Shown piece by piece: positions 34,990 through 44,482 of a stretch of DNA of 64,000 nucleotides. Position 1 is the first letter of the stretch, and each line of letters begins with the position of its first letter. Location: positions 4,287,001 through 4,351,000 of the forward strand of contig NZ_CP077311.1 of assembly GCF_019048265.1 (NCBI RefSeq), given 5' to 3'. Below the pieces are notes generated by a model that saw nothing but the letters and a program-made list of their open reading frames with translations, made no database searches and had not been told where the DNA came from. Position numbers and translations under genes: made by a program. The stretch is from Aeromonas sp. FDAARGOS 1405. Its GTDB lineage: Bacteria; Pseudomonadota; Gammaproteobacteria; Enterobacterales; Aeromonadaceae.

Positions 34990-36660
34990 ATGCAGTTGGT
35001 TCTCTCTTTGTTACAGCAGATGAGCGTCAGCCTGGTGATCGCCTATCTCTTCTCGAAAAGCCCGCTGCTTCGCCCGCTTGCCAACTATTCAGTGAGGATT
35101 CCTCACAAGGTACTGATATACATAATATTTTCATGTTTTTGCATCCTCGGAACCTATGTGGGCCTAGATATCGACGATGCCATCGCCAACACCCGGGCGG
35201 TCGGCGCCGTCTTGGGGGGATTATTGGGGGGGCCGCTGGTGGGCTTTCTGGTGGGGCTGACCGGTGGTCTGCACCGCTATACGCTGGGGGGATTTACCGA
35301 TCTCGCCTGCGCTATCTCCACCACCTGCGAGGGGTTGCTTGGGGGCATAGTGCACTGGCGACTGATGCGCTCGGGACGAACGGATGCCCTGTTTGAACCG
35401 CGTATCGCCTTCTTTACCACCCTCTACGCCGAGATCATGCAGATGGTCATCATCCTGCTGGTGGCGACCCCGTTCGACAAATCCCTGCTGCTGGTGCGCA
35501 CCATCGCCACCCCGATGATTCTGGCCAACTCCTGCGGCGCGGCGCTCTTTATCAGCATGATCCGCGACCAGCAGCGGATGTATGAGAAGTTCTCCCGGGT
35601 CTTCTCCGCCAAGGCGCTCAATATCGCCAACCGTACAGTGGGGATCATGAGTCAGGGCTTTACCCCACAGGCGAGCAACAAGATTGCCCGCATCATTCAG
35701 GAGGAGACCGGCGTTGGGGCGGTCGCCATCACGGACACCGAGCAGATCCTCGCCTTTATCGGCACCGGCGAAGATCACCATCTGCCGGGCACCCCCATCG
35801 CGTCAGCCATCACCATGCAGGCCATCGCCCAGAACAAGGTGCTGTTTGCCGATGGCAACAGCCAGCCCTATCGCTGCAGCCTCTCCTCCGCATGCCAGCT
35901 GGGCTCGGTGCTGGTGATCCCGCTGCAGGGGGACAAGGGGGTGATCGGCACCATCAAGCTCTACGAGCCGAAGAAGCGGCTGTTTCTCAAGATCAACCAC
36001 ACCCTGGGGGAAGGGATTGCCAACCTGCTGTCACAGCAGTTGCTGGCCGGTCGGCTGGAGCAGCATCAGCGGCTGCTGGTGCAGTCCGAACTCAAGCTGA
36101 TCCAGGCCCAGATCAACCCCCACTTTCTGTTCAACACCCTCAACACCATCAGTGCCATCACCCGGCGCGATCCGGACAAGGCGCGGGATCTGCTGCTGCA
36201 TCTTTCGCTGTTCTTTCGCAAGAACCTCAAACGCCAGAGCGGCCTTGCGACTCTGCAGGAGGAGCAGGAGCACTGCCAATCCTATCTGGAGATCGAGCTG
36301 GCCCGTTTTGGCGATCGGCTGACGGTGATAAACGAGATCCCGCCCCATCTGGCCACACTGCGACTGCCCAGCTTCACCCTGCAACCGTTGATCGAGAATG
36401 CCATCAAGCACGGCATCTCGACTCTGCTGGAGCAGGGGCGCATTCGCCTCTGGACCGATGAGCATCCCACCAGCGTCACCATCCATGTGGAAGATAATGC
36501 AGGCACCTGGCAAGCACATACCGCTGGCGACGGTCTGGGCATGACCATCGTAGACCGGCGACTGAAAAGCGCCTTTGGCGAGCGCTATGGCGTGACTATT
36601 GCGTGCGAGCCGGAACAGTGGACCCGGGTGTCGTTCACCATCCCCAAGGAGCAACCATGA
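34990..36660 (+). CDS. btsS: Sensor histidine kinase BtsS (LytS family)
   Basis: BtsS of E. coli is a high-affinity extracellular pyruvate sensor. The 556-residue protein has the same layout: a 5TM-LYT membrane domain (about 1-190; IDDAIANTRAVGAVLGGLLGGP), a GAF domain (about 220-350; AITDTEQILAFIGTGEDHHLPG), then a LytS-type kinase with phosphoacceptor H378 in INPHFLFNTLNT and an ATPase region (LQPLIENAIKHG). Resemblance to E. coli BtsS extends along the whole length. Its TGA overlaps the ATG of btsR (ATGA). The candidate structured RNA on the opposite strand lies about 190 bases upstream. Confidence 0.93.
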   Translation: MQLVLSLLQQMSVSLVIAYLFSKSPLLRPLANYSVRIPHKVLIYIIFSCFCILGTYVGLDIDDAIANTRAVGAVLGGLLGGPLVGFLVGLTGGLHRYTLGGFTDLACAISTTCEGLLGGIVHWRLMRSGRTDALFEPRIAFFTTLYAEIMQMVIILLVATPFDKSLLLVRTIATPMILANSCGAALFISMIRDQQRMYEKFSRVFSAKALNIANRTVGIMSQGFTPQASNKIARIIQEETGVGAVAITDTEQILAFIGTGEDHHLPGTPIASAITMQAIAQNKVLFADGNSQPYRCSLSSACQLGSVLVIPLQGDKGVIGTIKLYEPKKRLFLKINHTLGEGIANLLSQQLLAGRLEQHQRLLVQSELKLIQAQINPHFLFNTLNTISAITRRDPDKARDLLLHLSLFFRKNLKRQSGLATLQEEQEHCQSYLEIELARFGDRLTVINEIPPHLATLRLPSFTLQPLIENAIKHGISTLLEQGRIRLWTDEHPTSVTIHVEDNAGTWQAHTAGDGLGMTIVDRRLKSAFGERYGVTIACEPEQWTRVSFTIPKEQP

Positions 36661-37361
36661 TCCGCACTCTGATAGTCGATGACGAACACTACGCCCGCGA
36701 AGAGCTGAGGCAGCAGCTGGCCTGCGATCCTGCCATCGAGATCGTGGGGGAAGCGGCCAACGCCATCGAGGCGCTGCCGCTTATTCAGCGCCTCAAGCCT
36801 GATGTGGTGTTCCTCGATATCCAGATGCCCAAGCTGAGCGGCATGGAGCTGGTCGCCATGCTCGACCCCCTGCCCCGCATCGTCTTTGTCACCGCCTTTG
36901 ACGAATATGCCATTCAGGCCTTTGAAGAGAACGCCTTCGACTACCTGCTCAAGCCGGTGGAGCCCGCCCGGCTCGCCAAGACCCTCGCTCGCCTCAAGCA
37001 GGATATCTCCCCGCAGCCCATCGAGCGGCTGGCCCCGACTATCGAACATATTCCGGGCTATCTGCACAATCGGGTCAGGCTGCTGCCCATCGCGCAGGTG
37101 GAGTATGCCTTCTCCGATCTGGGCGGGGTCCATGTGGCCTGTCAGGGCGAGCTGTTCCACACCCAGCTCACCCTCAAATCGCTGGAAGAAAAGAGCCCGC
37201 TGCTGCGCTGCCACCGCCAGTATCTGGTCTCCCCCAACGCCATCTTCGAGATCCAGCTGCTGGATAACCAGCTGGCAGAGATTGTCACCCCGAGCGGCGC
37301 CCGAGTGCCGGTCAGTCGTCGCTATCTCAAGGAGCTCAAAGATCAGCTGGGGCTGGACTGA
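36657..37361 (+). CDS. btsR: LytTR-family response regulator BtsR
   Basis: BtsR is the response regulator of BtsS. The ATG at 36657 gives 234 residues: a receiver domain (1-120) with the acidic pair in VDDEHYAREEL, phosphoacceptor D54 in VFLDIQMPK and K104-type FDYLLKPVEPARL, followed by a LytTR DNA-binding domain (about 135-234; LLRCHRQYLVSPNAI). It is translationally coupled to btsS. The next gene is a CstA-type transporter, and direct repeats resembling the E. coli BtsR motif lie between them. Confidence 0.93.
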   Translation: MIRTLIVDDEHYAREELRQQLACDPAIEIVGEAANAIEALPLIQRLKPDVVFLDIQMPKLSGMELVAMLDPLPRIVFVTAFDEYAIQAFEENAFDYLLKPVEPARLAKTLARLKQDISPQPIERLAPTIEHIPGYLHNRVRLLPIAQVEYAFSDLGGVHVACQGELFHTQLTLKSLEEKSPLLRCHRQYLVSPNAIFEIQLLDNQLAEIVTPSGARVPVSRRYLKELKDQLGLD

Positions 37362-37393
37362 GCCGCGGAGTGTGCGCCTGATCACAGCCGCCG

Positions 37394-37422
37394 ACCGCTC
37401 GGCGCGCCAAAGCGCCGCTCGG
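37394..37422 (+). promoter_or_regulatory. Candidate BtsR direct repeats upstream of the CstA-type gene
   Basis: CCGCTCGG occurs at 37395-37402 and again at 37415-37422, a 20-base period. With the preceding A, the first copy reads ACCGCTCG. From memory, E. coli BtsR (YehT) binds direct ACC(G/A)CT(C/T)A repeats separated by 13 bases upstream of btsT; the match and spacing are close but not exact. The repeats lie about 80-105 bases upstream of the transporter start. Confidence 0.45.
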
Positions 37423-37499
37423 GGAGTTTCACCTGCCAGACAGGCGCAACCGTTTTAGACTCGCTCTGCACACTAAAAAAACAATGCAGGAGCGTAGCA

Positions 37500-38921
37500 A
37501 TGATCTGGTTCTTCCTCTGTGTCGGCTTACTTGTGGCCGGCTACTTCATATACGGCAAATTCATCGAACGGATATTCAGCCCGAAACCCGAGCTGAAAAC
37601 CCCCGCCATCACCATGGCTGACGGGGTGGACTATGTCCCGATGTCGGACAAGAAAGTCTATCTGGTTCAACTGCTCAACATCGCAGGCGTCGGCCCCATC
37701 TTCGGCCCCATCCTGGGTGCCCTCTACGGCCCGGTCGCCATGCTGTGGATCGTCTTTGGCTGCATCTTCGCAGGTGCGGTACATGACTACTTCTCCGGCA
37801 TGCTGTCGGTACGCGCCAAGGGTGCCTCGGTGCCAACCGTGGTCGGTGAGCATCTGGGCACCGCGGCCAAGCACTTCATGAACCTGTTTGCCGTGGTGCT
37901 GCTGATGCTGGTGGGCGTGGTATTCGTGCTGAGCCCGGCAGGGCTGCTCGCCAACCTCACCTCCACCGATCTGGTCTACTGGATTGTGGCAATCTTTGCC
38001 TACTACATCCTCGCGACCATAGTCCCCATCGACAAGATCATCGGTCGCTTCTACCCCATCTTCGGCGCCCTGCTGGTCTTCATGTCGGTCGGCCTCATCG
38101 TTGGTCTGATCGCCTCCGGCAAAGGCTTCTACAACACCGGGATGGACTTCTCCAACCTGCACCCGACCGAGCTGCCACTGTGGCCGCTTCTCTTCATCAC
38201 CATCGCCTGTGGCGCGGTATCCGGCTTCCACGCCACCCAGTCACCGCTGATGGCGCGCTGCATGCAGAACGAAAAATCCGGCCGCTTCATCTTCTACGGT
38301 GCAATGATAGGTGAAGGGATCATCGCCCTGATCTGGTGCACCCTGGGTCTCTCCTTCTACGACAGCACCGAAGCGCTCAACGCTACCATGGCCAACGGCG
38401 GCCCGGCAGCCGTGGTACACGAAGTCTCCACCAGCCTGCTCGGCACAGTCGGCGGTATTCTGGCCATCCTCGGTGTGGTGATCCTGCCCATCACCTCTGG
38501 TGACACCGCGTTTCGCAGTGCTCGCCTGATCGTGGCGGACTTCCTGAAGATGACCCAGAAGCCGCTGGCCAAGCGTCTGCTGATCGCCATCCCCATGTTT
38601 ATCCTTGGCTTCATCATCTCCAAGGCTGAATTCGGGGTGATCTGGCGCTACTTCGGCTGGGCCAACCAGACCACCGCCGTCATCATGTTGTGGGCTGCGG
38701 CTGCCTACCTCATCAAAGAGGGCAAGCTGCACTGGATCTGCACCATTCCCGCCATGTTCATGACTGCTGTGGTGATCACCTATCTGGCCAACGCCCCCAT
38801 CGGGTTCGGGCTGGAGATGGGGACCTCCACCATCATCGGCTTGACTGCAACGGCGGCCATTACCGTGGCCTTCCTGATGAAGTTCCGCCAACCACTGGTT
38901 AGCAATCCCAGTGAAGGGTGA
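37500..38921 (+). CDS. CstA-family transporter, short form (probable pyruvate/peptide carrier)
   Basis: The 473-residue protein has many transmembrane helices and the CstA family motifs YVPMSDKKVYLVQLLNIAGVGPIFGPILGALYGP (residues 42-75), FGCIFAGAVHDYFSGMLSVR and SGFHATQSPLMARC. In E. coli, BtsSR controls btsT, a CstA paralogue of about 716 residues that takes up pyruvate with protons. This short version lacks the long C-terminal part and resembles the 470-480-residue forms of other bacteria. Its place directly behind btsSR suggests that pyruvate is the substrate; that is inference. GCAGGAG precedes the start and a hairpin terminator follows. Confidence 0.88.
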   Translation: MIWFFLCVGLLVAGYFIYGKFIERIFSPKPELKTPAITMADGVDYVPMSDKKVYLVQLLNIAGVGPIFGPILGALYGPVAMLWIVFGCIFAGAVHDYFSGMLSVRAKGASVPTVVGEHLGTAAKHFMNLFAVVLLMLVGVVFVLSPAGLLANLTSTDLVYWIVAIFAYYILATIVPIDKIIGRFYPIFGALLVFMSVGLIVGLIASGKGFYNTGMDFSNLHPTELPLWPLLFITIACGAVSGFHATQSPLMARCMQNEKSGRFIFYGAMIGEGIIALIWCTLGLSFYDSTEALNATMANGGPAAVVHEVSTSLLGTVGGILAILGVVILPITSGDTAFRSARLIVADFLKMTQKPLAKRLLIAIPMFILGFIISKAEFGVIWRYFGWANQTTAVIMLWAAAAYLIKEGKLHWICTIPAMFMTAVVITYLANAPIGFGLEMGTSTIIGLTATAAITVAFLMKFRQPLVSNPSEG

Positions 38922-38939
38922 TGTCTGACTTGAGGTGGT

Positions 38940-38968
38940 AAAAAAGGGGGCCAAAAGGCCCCTTTTTA
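38940..38968 (+). terminator. Rho-independent terminator after the CstA-type gene
   Basis: AAAAAGGGGGCC and GGCCCCTTTTT around an AAAA loop, with T-runs on both strands. Confidence 0.88.
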
Positions 38969-39133
38969 ATTGACAAAAGAACCAATAAAACAACTCGTTA
39001 TTCCCTTAAGCTCCTATACAGCACAAGCCCTTAAGATTCCGTGCGACCTGACGATAAATATGTGATTTTAAATTGCTTTCCCGAATATATGAATCAATGA
39101 TAAAGCTGTGCTTAAAGCCAGTGGAGGTTATAC

Positions 39134-39472
39134 ATGTTCCTTGATTACTTTGCCCTTGGCCTGCTCGTCTTTGTCGCGCTGGTCATCTTCTACGGAATCA
39201 TCGTGATCCACGATATTCCTTACGAAATCGCCAAACATCGCAATCATCCCCATCAGGATGCCATCCATGTTGCCGGCTGGGTCAGCCTGTTTACGCTGCA
39301 CGTGTTGTGGCCTTTCCTCTGGATCTGGGCCACCCTCTACCGCCCGGATCGGGGCTGGGGCTTTAACCAACGCCTGCAAAAAGATGAAGATGATATCGCG
39401 GCCCTCAGAGAAGAGCTGGCTGAACTGAAGGGCCGTCTCAACCATATCGAACAGCAAGAGCAACAGGGATAA
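39134..39472 (+). CDS. yibI: DUF3302 inner-membrane protein (YibI-like)
   Basis: The 112-residue product has two transmembrane segments (about 6-26 and 48-70) and a C-terminal coiled-coil tail (LQKDEDDIAALREELAELKGRL). The segment IHDIPYEIAKHRNHPHQDAIHVAGW is typical of DUF3302 proteins. E. coli yibI and yibH are likewise adjacent. Its function is unknown; it probably assists the HlyD-type partner encoded three bases downstream. GGAGG precedes the ATG. Confidence 0.85.
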   Translation: MFLDYFALGLLVFVALVIFYGIIVIHDIPYEIAKHRNHPHQDAIHVAGWVSLFTLHVLWPFLWIWATLYRPDRGWGFNQRLQKDEDDIAALREELAELKGRLNHIEQQEQQG

Positions 39473-39475
39473 ACC

Positions 39476-40513
39476 ATGGACCTGCTACTGATCCTGACCT
39501 ACACGGCGCTGTGTGTCGCCATATTCAAAATTTTCCGCATCCCGCTCAACAAGTGGACCGTCCCCACCGCAGCACTGGGCGGCGTGCTGCTCATCGGCAC
39601 CCTCATCATGCTGATGAACTACAACCACCCCTACTCCGAGATGGCGCGCAACTACTACCTCTCTACCCCTATCGTACCGCTGGTCAAGGGCCGGGTGGTC
39701 GAGGTGCCGGTGCAAGCCAACCAGCCGGTGAAGAAGGGCGATGTGCTGTTTCGCCTCGATGACGAGCCTTTCAGACTGAAAGTGGAGAGCCTGAGCGCTC
39801 GCCTCGATGCCAACAAGGATCAACTCAAGTCCATTGACGCCAGACTACGCTCAGCCAAACTGGACAGAGATCGCGCCAGTGACCTGATGCGCCGCGGCGT
39901 CGGCAAGCAGCGTGACCTCGACGTGACCCAGGCGAGCGTAGACGAGATCGCCGCCCAGATGGATCAGCAACGCGCCACGCTGGAAGATTTGCAGGCCCAG
40001 CTCGATGAAGCCAAATACCAGCTGGCCCAGACCGTGGTCTATGCCCCGAGCGATGGCCATGTGGTGCAGCTTGCCCTGCGTCCAGGCATGATCGCCACCC
40101 CGTTTATGTACCGTCCGGTGATGACCTTCATCCACAAAGATGAGACTGCCTATGTTGGCTGGTTCTGGCAGAACAGCATGCAGCGTCTGGCGGTGGGTGA
40201 TGAGGCCGAAGTGGTGATCGACGGTATTCCCGGCAAGATCTTCAAGGGCAAGGTGACCGCCGTGATCCCGGCCATTGCCGCCGGTAACGTGCAGGCCAAC
40301 GCTATGCTGCTTGACCAGAATAGCGCCATTCGTCCAGGTCGTATGCCGGTACTGATCTCCATTACCGACCCCGAATGGGCAAAGTATCAGGTAATCGCGG
40401 GTGCCAGCGGACAAGCCGCTGTCTATACCGAGTATTTCCACCATGTTTCTGTAATGCGCAAAGTGCTGCTGCGCATGGCAAGCTGGATGAATTACCTCTT
40501 CCCCTTCCACTAA
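39476..40513 (+). CDS. yibH: HlyD/EmrA-family membrane fusion protein (YibH-like)
   Basis: The 345-residue protein has two N-terminal hydrophobic segments (about 3-20 and 27-45). These are followed by a biotinyl-lipoyl-like half-motif ([22 protein letters not shown]), a coiled-coil hairpin (about 95-185), the second lipoyl half ([19 protein letters not shown]) and a beta-barrel. This is the periplasmic adaptor fold of tripartite efflux systems. No outer-membrane or pump component is adjacent; the only partner is the DUF3302 protein. A terminator follows. Confidence 0.88.
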   Translation: MDLLLILTYTALCVAIFKIFRIPLNKWTVPTAALGGVLLIGTLIMLMNYNHPYSEMARNYYLSTPIVPLVKGRVVEVPVQANQPVKKGDVLFRLDDEPFRLKVESLSARLDANKDQLKSIDARLRSAKLDRDRASDLMRRGVGKQRDLDVTQASVDEIAAQMDQQRATLEDLQAQLDEAKYQLAQTVVYAPSDGHVVQLALRPGMIATPFMYRPVMTFIHKDETAYVGWFWQNSMQRLAVGDEAEVVIDGIPGKIFKGKVTAVIPAIAAGNVQANAMLLDQNSAIRPGRMPVLISITDPEWAKYQVIAGASGQAAVYTEYFHHVSVMRKVLLRMASWMNYLFPFH

Positions 40514-40530
40514 GCACGCAATGTATTCAA

Positions 40531-40562
40531 CGGGCCGGCATCATGTCGGCCCGCTGTTTTTT
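40531..40562 (+). terminator. Rho-independent terminator after yibH
   Basis: CGGGCCG (40531-40537) pairs with CGGCCCG (40547-40553) and is followed by CTG and six T. Confidence 0.85.
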
Positions 40563-40616
40563 GGCGGCAAGATCCCTATAATGGCGCCATCCTGCCAAGC
40601 CCCGCGCCAAACCTGC

Positions 40617-42377
40617 ATGTTCGTTCTCAGACCCTATCAGACCGACGCTGTCAACGCCGTTATCAGCCACTTTCGCAAACACCCGGATCCCGCCGTGGTG
40701 GTGCTGCCCACCGGGGCCGGCAAGAGTCTGGTGATCGCCGAACTGGCCCGCAAGGCGCGCGGACGGGTGCTGGTACTGGCCCACGTCAAGGAGCTGGTGG
40801 AGCAGAACCACGCCAAGTACGAGGCGTGGGGGCTCAAGGCCGACATTTTTGCCGCCGGTCTCGCCCGCAAGGAGGCAAGCGCCCAGGTGGTGTTCGGCTC
40901 GGTGCAGTCGGTCGCCCGCAATCTGGCGGCCTTCGACAGCGCCTTCTCTCTGCTCATCATCGACGAGTGCCACCGGGTCTCGCTCGATGACGACAGCCAG
41001 TACCATCAGGTGATCGACCACCTCAAGGCCGCCAATCCGGCCCTCAAGATCCTCGGCCTCACCGCTACCCCCTATCGGCTGGGGCTGGGCTGGATCTACC
41101 GGCGCCACTATCACGGCATGGTCAAGAGCCACGGCGAACGGCTGTTTGGCGACTGCGTGTTCGAGCTGCCGCTGCGCTTTATGGTCAAAAACGGCTACCT
41201 GACGCCGCCACGCATGGTGGATGCCCCCATCGTCCACTACGACTTCAGCAAGCTGGTGCCGCGGGAGAATGGCCTCTTCAGCGAGGCGGATCTCAACGGC
41301 GAGCTCAAGCGTCAGGAGCGGGTTACCCCCCATATCCTGAGCCAGGTGCTGGAGTATGCCTCCGACCGGCAGGGGGTGATGATCTTCGCCGCCACCGTCG
41401 AACACGCCCGGGAAATTCACGGCCTGCTTGGCGCCAGAGGCCAGCAGGCGGCCCTTATCACCGGTGAGACGCCGGGGCCGGAGCGCGATGCCCTCATCAA
41501 CGCCTTCAAGGCACGCGAGCTCAAGTTTCTGGTCAACGTGGCGGTGCTCACCACAGGCTTCGATGCCCCTCATGTCGATCTTATCGTGATGCTCAGGCCC
41601 ACCGAGTCGGTCTCCCTCTACCAGCAGATCGTCGGGCGGGGCCTGCGTCTCTCGCCGGGCAAGAGCGATTGTCTGGTGCTCGACTATGCGGGCAACAACT
41701 TCAACCTGTTCGCCCCCGAAGTGGGGGAGCCTCGCCCCCACGCCGGTACCGAACCGGTACAGGTGCCCTGCCCCGCCTGCGGCTTTGCCAACACCTTCTG
41801 GGGCAAGACCGACGAGGATGGCAAGGTGATCGAGCACTACGGCCGCCGCTGTCAGGGGCTGTTTGAAGATGACGAGGGCAACCGCGAAGAGTGTGACTAC
41901 CGCTTTCGCGCCAAGATCTGCCCCGGCTGTGGCGCGGAGAACGACATCGCCGCCCGCCGCTGCCAGAGCTGCAATCAGCTGCTGGTTGACCCTGACGACA
42001 AGCTTAAAGAAGCGCTCAATCTCAAGGATTGCATGGTGATCCGCTGCGCGGGTCTCACCTTCACCGCAGGGCGCGGCAAACAGGGGGAGCGGCTGGAGGT
42101 GACCTATCACGATGAGGATGGATTGACCCTCAGCGAATACTTCGGATTTCACTCCCCGGGCGCACGGCGCTTGTTTCAACAGCACTTTGTGCGTCATCAT
42201 TGGCCCGCCCCGGGTCTGGAACCCGAATTTGCCACCCTGGCGAGCGTGCTGGCGGCACAAAGCCAGTTCCGTCATCCCGATTTCGTCATCGCCCGCAAAT
42301 CGGGGCGCTTTTGGCAGATAAAAGAGAAGATTTTTGATTATGAGGGTCGCTATCGCACCGCCAACTCGCTGGCGTGA
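40617..42377 (+). CDS. radD: DNA repair helicase-like ATPase RadD
   Basis: RadD (YejH) is a superfamily 2 ATPase that helps RecA-mediated repair and double-strand-break tolerance. From the ATG at 40617 the protein has 586 residues, the same as E. coli. It shows motif [14 protein letters not shown], motif II DECH, motif [14 protein letters not shown], and the C-terminal helicase domain motif [12 protein letters not shown] cysteine-rich zinc region follows ([30 protein letters not shown]). Longer in-frame starts upstream run through the yibH terminator and are not credible. Confidence 0.94.
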   Translation: MFVLRPYQTDAVNAVISHFRKHPDPAVVVLPTGAGKSLVIAELARKARGRVLVLAHVKELVEQNHAKYEAWGLKADIFAAGLARKEASAQVVFGSVQSVARNLAAFDSAFSLLIIDECHRVSLDDDSQYHQVIDHLKAANPALKILGLTATPYRLGLGWIYRRHYHGMVKSHGERLFGDCVFELPLRFMVKNGYLTPPRMVDAPIVHYDFSKLVPRENGLFSEADLNGELKRQERVTPHILSQVLEYASDRQGVMIFAATVEHAREIHGLLGARGQQAALITGETPGPERDALINAFKARELKFLVNVAVLTTGFDAPHVDLIVMLRPTESVSLYQQIVGRGLRLSPGKSDCLVLDYAGNNFNLFAPEVGEPRPHAGTEPVQVPCPACGFANTFWGKTDEDGKVIEHYGRRCQGLFEDDEGNREECDYRFRAKICPGCGAENDIAARRCQSCNQLLVDPDDKLKEALNLKDCMVIRCAGLTFTAGRGKQGERLEVTYHDEDGLTLSEYFGFHSPGARRLFQQHFVRHHWPAPGLEPEFATLASVLAAQSQFRHPDFVIARKSGRFWQIKEKIFDYEGRYRTANSLA

Positions 42378-42463
42378 TGGCCAGTGGCGACCGGCATAAA
42401 TCGTATGAATAGCTTTGCCACGGCCGATCCGGCATCGGCGGGTGAAACAAGGTTGAATTATCA

Positions 42464-42485
42464 GGGCCGGCACCACTGCCGGCCC
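42464..42485 (+). terminator. Hairpin between radD and dacB
   Basis: GGGCCGGCA (42464-42472) pairs perfectly with TGCCGGCCC (42477-42485) around CCAC. No T-run follows, and the stem ends 23 bases before the dacB start. It could end radD transcripts weakly or influence dacB. Confidence 0.4.
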
Positions 42486-42508
42486 CCTTCGTCATGTTAG
42501 AGGATGTT

Positions 42509-43945
42509 ATGCAGCGGCTGTTGATTGGTTTTTGTGCTCTCTTTTCCCTGGCGGCCCAGGCCGCCCCGCTCACCCCGCCCCAGGGGGGCCAGTACGCCAT
42601 CATAGTGCAGGGCAACAACGGCGTTGAATTTGCCCGTCATGCGGATCAGATGATCGCCCCCGCTTCCACCATGAAGGTGCTCACAGCGCTGGCGGCCCGC
42701 CTCGAGCTGGGTGCCGATTTCCGCTTCGCTACCGACATTCAGGCCCAGCCCGGCGCCAAACAGGGCGACACCATCAACGGTGATATCTGGATCAACTTCG
42801 TCGGCGACCCCACCCTCTCCCGCATGGATCTGCTCGCCCTGTTCAAACAACTCGGCGTCACCAGCATCAAGGGCAATGTCTACGTCAACACCGGCGCCTA
42901 CAACGGCTACGAGCGCGGCAACGGCTGGTCGTGGGGGGATCAGACCCTCTGCTTCGCCGCGCCCGTCTCCTCGGTCATCATCGACAAGAACTGCGCCTAC
43001 GGCACCATCACTGCCACCCAGATTGGCAAACCGGCGGTCGGCAATGTGGCCACCGGCGTCCCCATCGGCATCGGTGCCGACAACGTGGAAGTGATGAGCT
43101 ATGGCGACATGGCGCGCCAGTTCTGCGCACTGGAAGTGGACATGGCCAAGGGCAACTTCTACGAACTCAAAGGCTGCATCACCCCGAATAAAGAGCCGCA
43201 GGGTCTGCGTTTCGCTATTCACGACGTGGAAGCCTGGGGCTGGGACAACATCCGCTGGGCGATGAACCGTGCCGGCATCAAGCATGATGGCCTGCTGCGG
43301 GTCACCCACAAGGCCCCTGAAGGGGCAGAGACCCTCGGCACCCACTACTCGGTCTCCCTGCCGGTGATGCTGGCCAAGATGCTGAAGAAATCGGACAACC
43401 TCTATGCCGATACCTTCCTCAAAACCGTGGGCCGTCACTACTACAACAAGCCGGGCAGCTATCGCAGCGGCACCATGGCAGTGCGCGCTATCCTGACCAA
43501 ACATGGTATCGATCTGGGTAATGCGACCCTGGCCGACGGCTCCGGCCTCTCCGCTCACAATCTCATCAGTGCCCGCCAGATGCTGTCAGTGCTGGACTAC
43601 ATCCAGAAAAACGATGCCGAGCTTGGCCTGATCAAGCTGCTGCCAAGCTCTCAGGTGGATGGCACCCTGGCGTGGCGTCGCAGTGTCACCGCCCCCATGA
43701 TGAAGAACAAGGTCCACGCCAAGACAGGTACCATCACCGGCACCTCCAATCTGGTGGGCTTTATCGACACGGCAGGCGGCCAGCGCAAGGCGTTTGTGAT
43801 GTTCCAGCGTGGCCTGTCCCAAGATCCGGCCACCCATGAGCGCTACCGTGCCAGCAAGGCGCCGTGGCCCTGGACAGTATTCGAGAAGGGGGTGCTGGAG
43901 AGCATCTATCAACAGCAACCGATCCAGATCGCCGATGAGAGCTGA
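42509..43945 (+). CDS. dacB: D-alanyl-D-alanine carboxypeptidase/endopeptidase (PBP4)
   Basis: DacB trims and cleaves peptidoglycan cross-bridges in the periplasm. The ATG at 42509 gives 478 residues (E. coli 477). It has a signal peptide ending AAQAA, the SxxK motif S53-T-M-K56, the SxN motif in KKSDNLYAD and the KTG motif at K405 in VHAKTGTITG. A domain of about 180 residues is inserted between the first two motifs, as usual for this class. AGAGGA provides the ribosome site, favouring this start over one five codons upstream. Confidence 0.94.
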   Translation: MQRLLIGFCALFSLAAQAAPLTPPQGGQYAIIVQGNNGVEFARHADQMIAPASTMKVLTALAARLELGADFRFATDIQAQPGAKQGDTINGDIWINFVGDPTLSRMDLLALFKQLGVTSIKGNVYVNTGAYNGYERGNGWSWGDQTLCFAAPVSSVIIDKNCAYGTITATQIGKPAVGNVATGVPIGIGADNVEVMSYGDMARQFCALEVDMAKGNFYELKGCITPNKEPQGLRFAIHDVEAWGWDNIRWAMNRAGIKHDGLLRVTHKAPEGAETLGTHYSVSLPVMLAKMLKKSDNLYADTFLKTVGRHYYNKPGSYRSGTMAVRAILTKHGIDLGNATLADGSGLSAHNLISARQMLSVLDYIQKNDAELGLIKLLPSSQVDGTLAWRRSVTAPMMKNKVHAKTGTITGTSNLVGFIDTAGGQRKAFVMFQRGLSQDPATHERYRASKAPWPWTVFEKGVLESIYQQQPIQIADES

Positions 43946-44072
43946 TCCAATAGGCCCACTCGAATCACGGTATCGATAATTTCGGCTTCAAGTCGCCACG
44001 AGGCAGGGCTATGCTGTTGCCTGCCTCACATCAACGGCCATACAAAAACGGCTTAAAAAACGGAGAGAAAAT

Positions 44073-44336
44073 ATGTTTGCAGTGATTTTTGGTCGCCCGG
44101 GTTGCCCCTATTGTGTCCGTGCCGTACAGATCGCCGAGCTGCTGACCGAACAGCGCGATGACTTCAAATTCCGCTACGTGGATATCCATGCCGAAGGCAT
44201 CACCAAAGAAGATCTGGCCAAGAGCGCCGGCAAGCCGGTCAATACCGTGCCGCAGATCTTCCTGGACGAGCAGCACATCGGTGGCTGCACCGATTTCGAA
44301 GCCTACGCCAAAGCGAATCTGGGTCTCTACCAGTAA
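44073..44336 (+). CDS. grxA: Glutaredoxin 1
   Basis: GrxA reduces disulphides, including that of ribonucleotide reductase, using glutathione. The 87-residue protein (E. coli 85) has the active site C11-P-Y-C14, the cis-proline motif NTVPQIFLDEQHIGGCTDF and the short acidic insertion typical of GrxA. GGAGA lies upstream of the ATG. It is a single-gene unit followed by a strong terminator. Confidence 0.96.
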   Translation: MFAVIFGRPGCPYCVRAVQIAELLTEQRDDFKFRYVDIHAEGITKEDLAKSAGKPVNTVPQIFLDEQHIGGCTDFEAYAKANLGLYQ

Positions 44337-44380
44337 TGCCAGCGGGTCATCCCGAGCGGGTTGACCGCCAGTGCGTATAA

Positions 44381-44412
44381 AAAATCCGGCGCTATCAGGC
44401 GCCGGATTTTTT
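44381..44412. terminator. Rho-independent terminator after grxA
   Basis: AAAATCCGGCGC pairs with GCGCCGGATTTT around a six-base loop and is followed by more T. It lies between the convergent grxA and YafD-like genes. Confidence 0.92.
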
Positions 44413-44441
44413 TATGGGCAACACGCACACATCATTCCCGA

Positions 44442-44482
44442 TCAGGGAGTCACAGACTGGGGTCAGGGAGTCACAGACTGGG
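44442..44482. repeat. 21-base tandem duplication at the stop codon of the YafD-like gene
   Basis: TCAGGGAGTCACAGACTGGG occurs at 44442-44461 and again at 44463-44482. The second copy encodes the last residues and the stop of the YafD-like protein; the first copy lies just beyond the stop. The copies are identical, which suggests a recent slippage event. Confidence 0.85.

Noticed and set aside
37500..38921. Naming the transporter btsT
   Set aside because: The context suggests it, but the protein is about 240 residues shorter than E. coli BtsT and belongs to the short CstA form.
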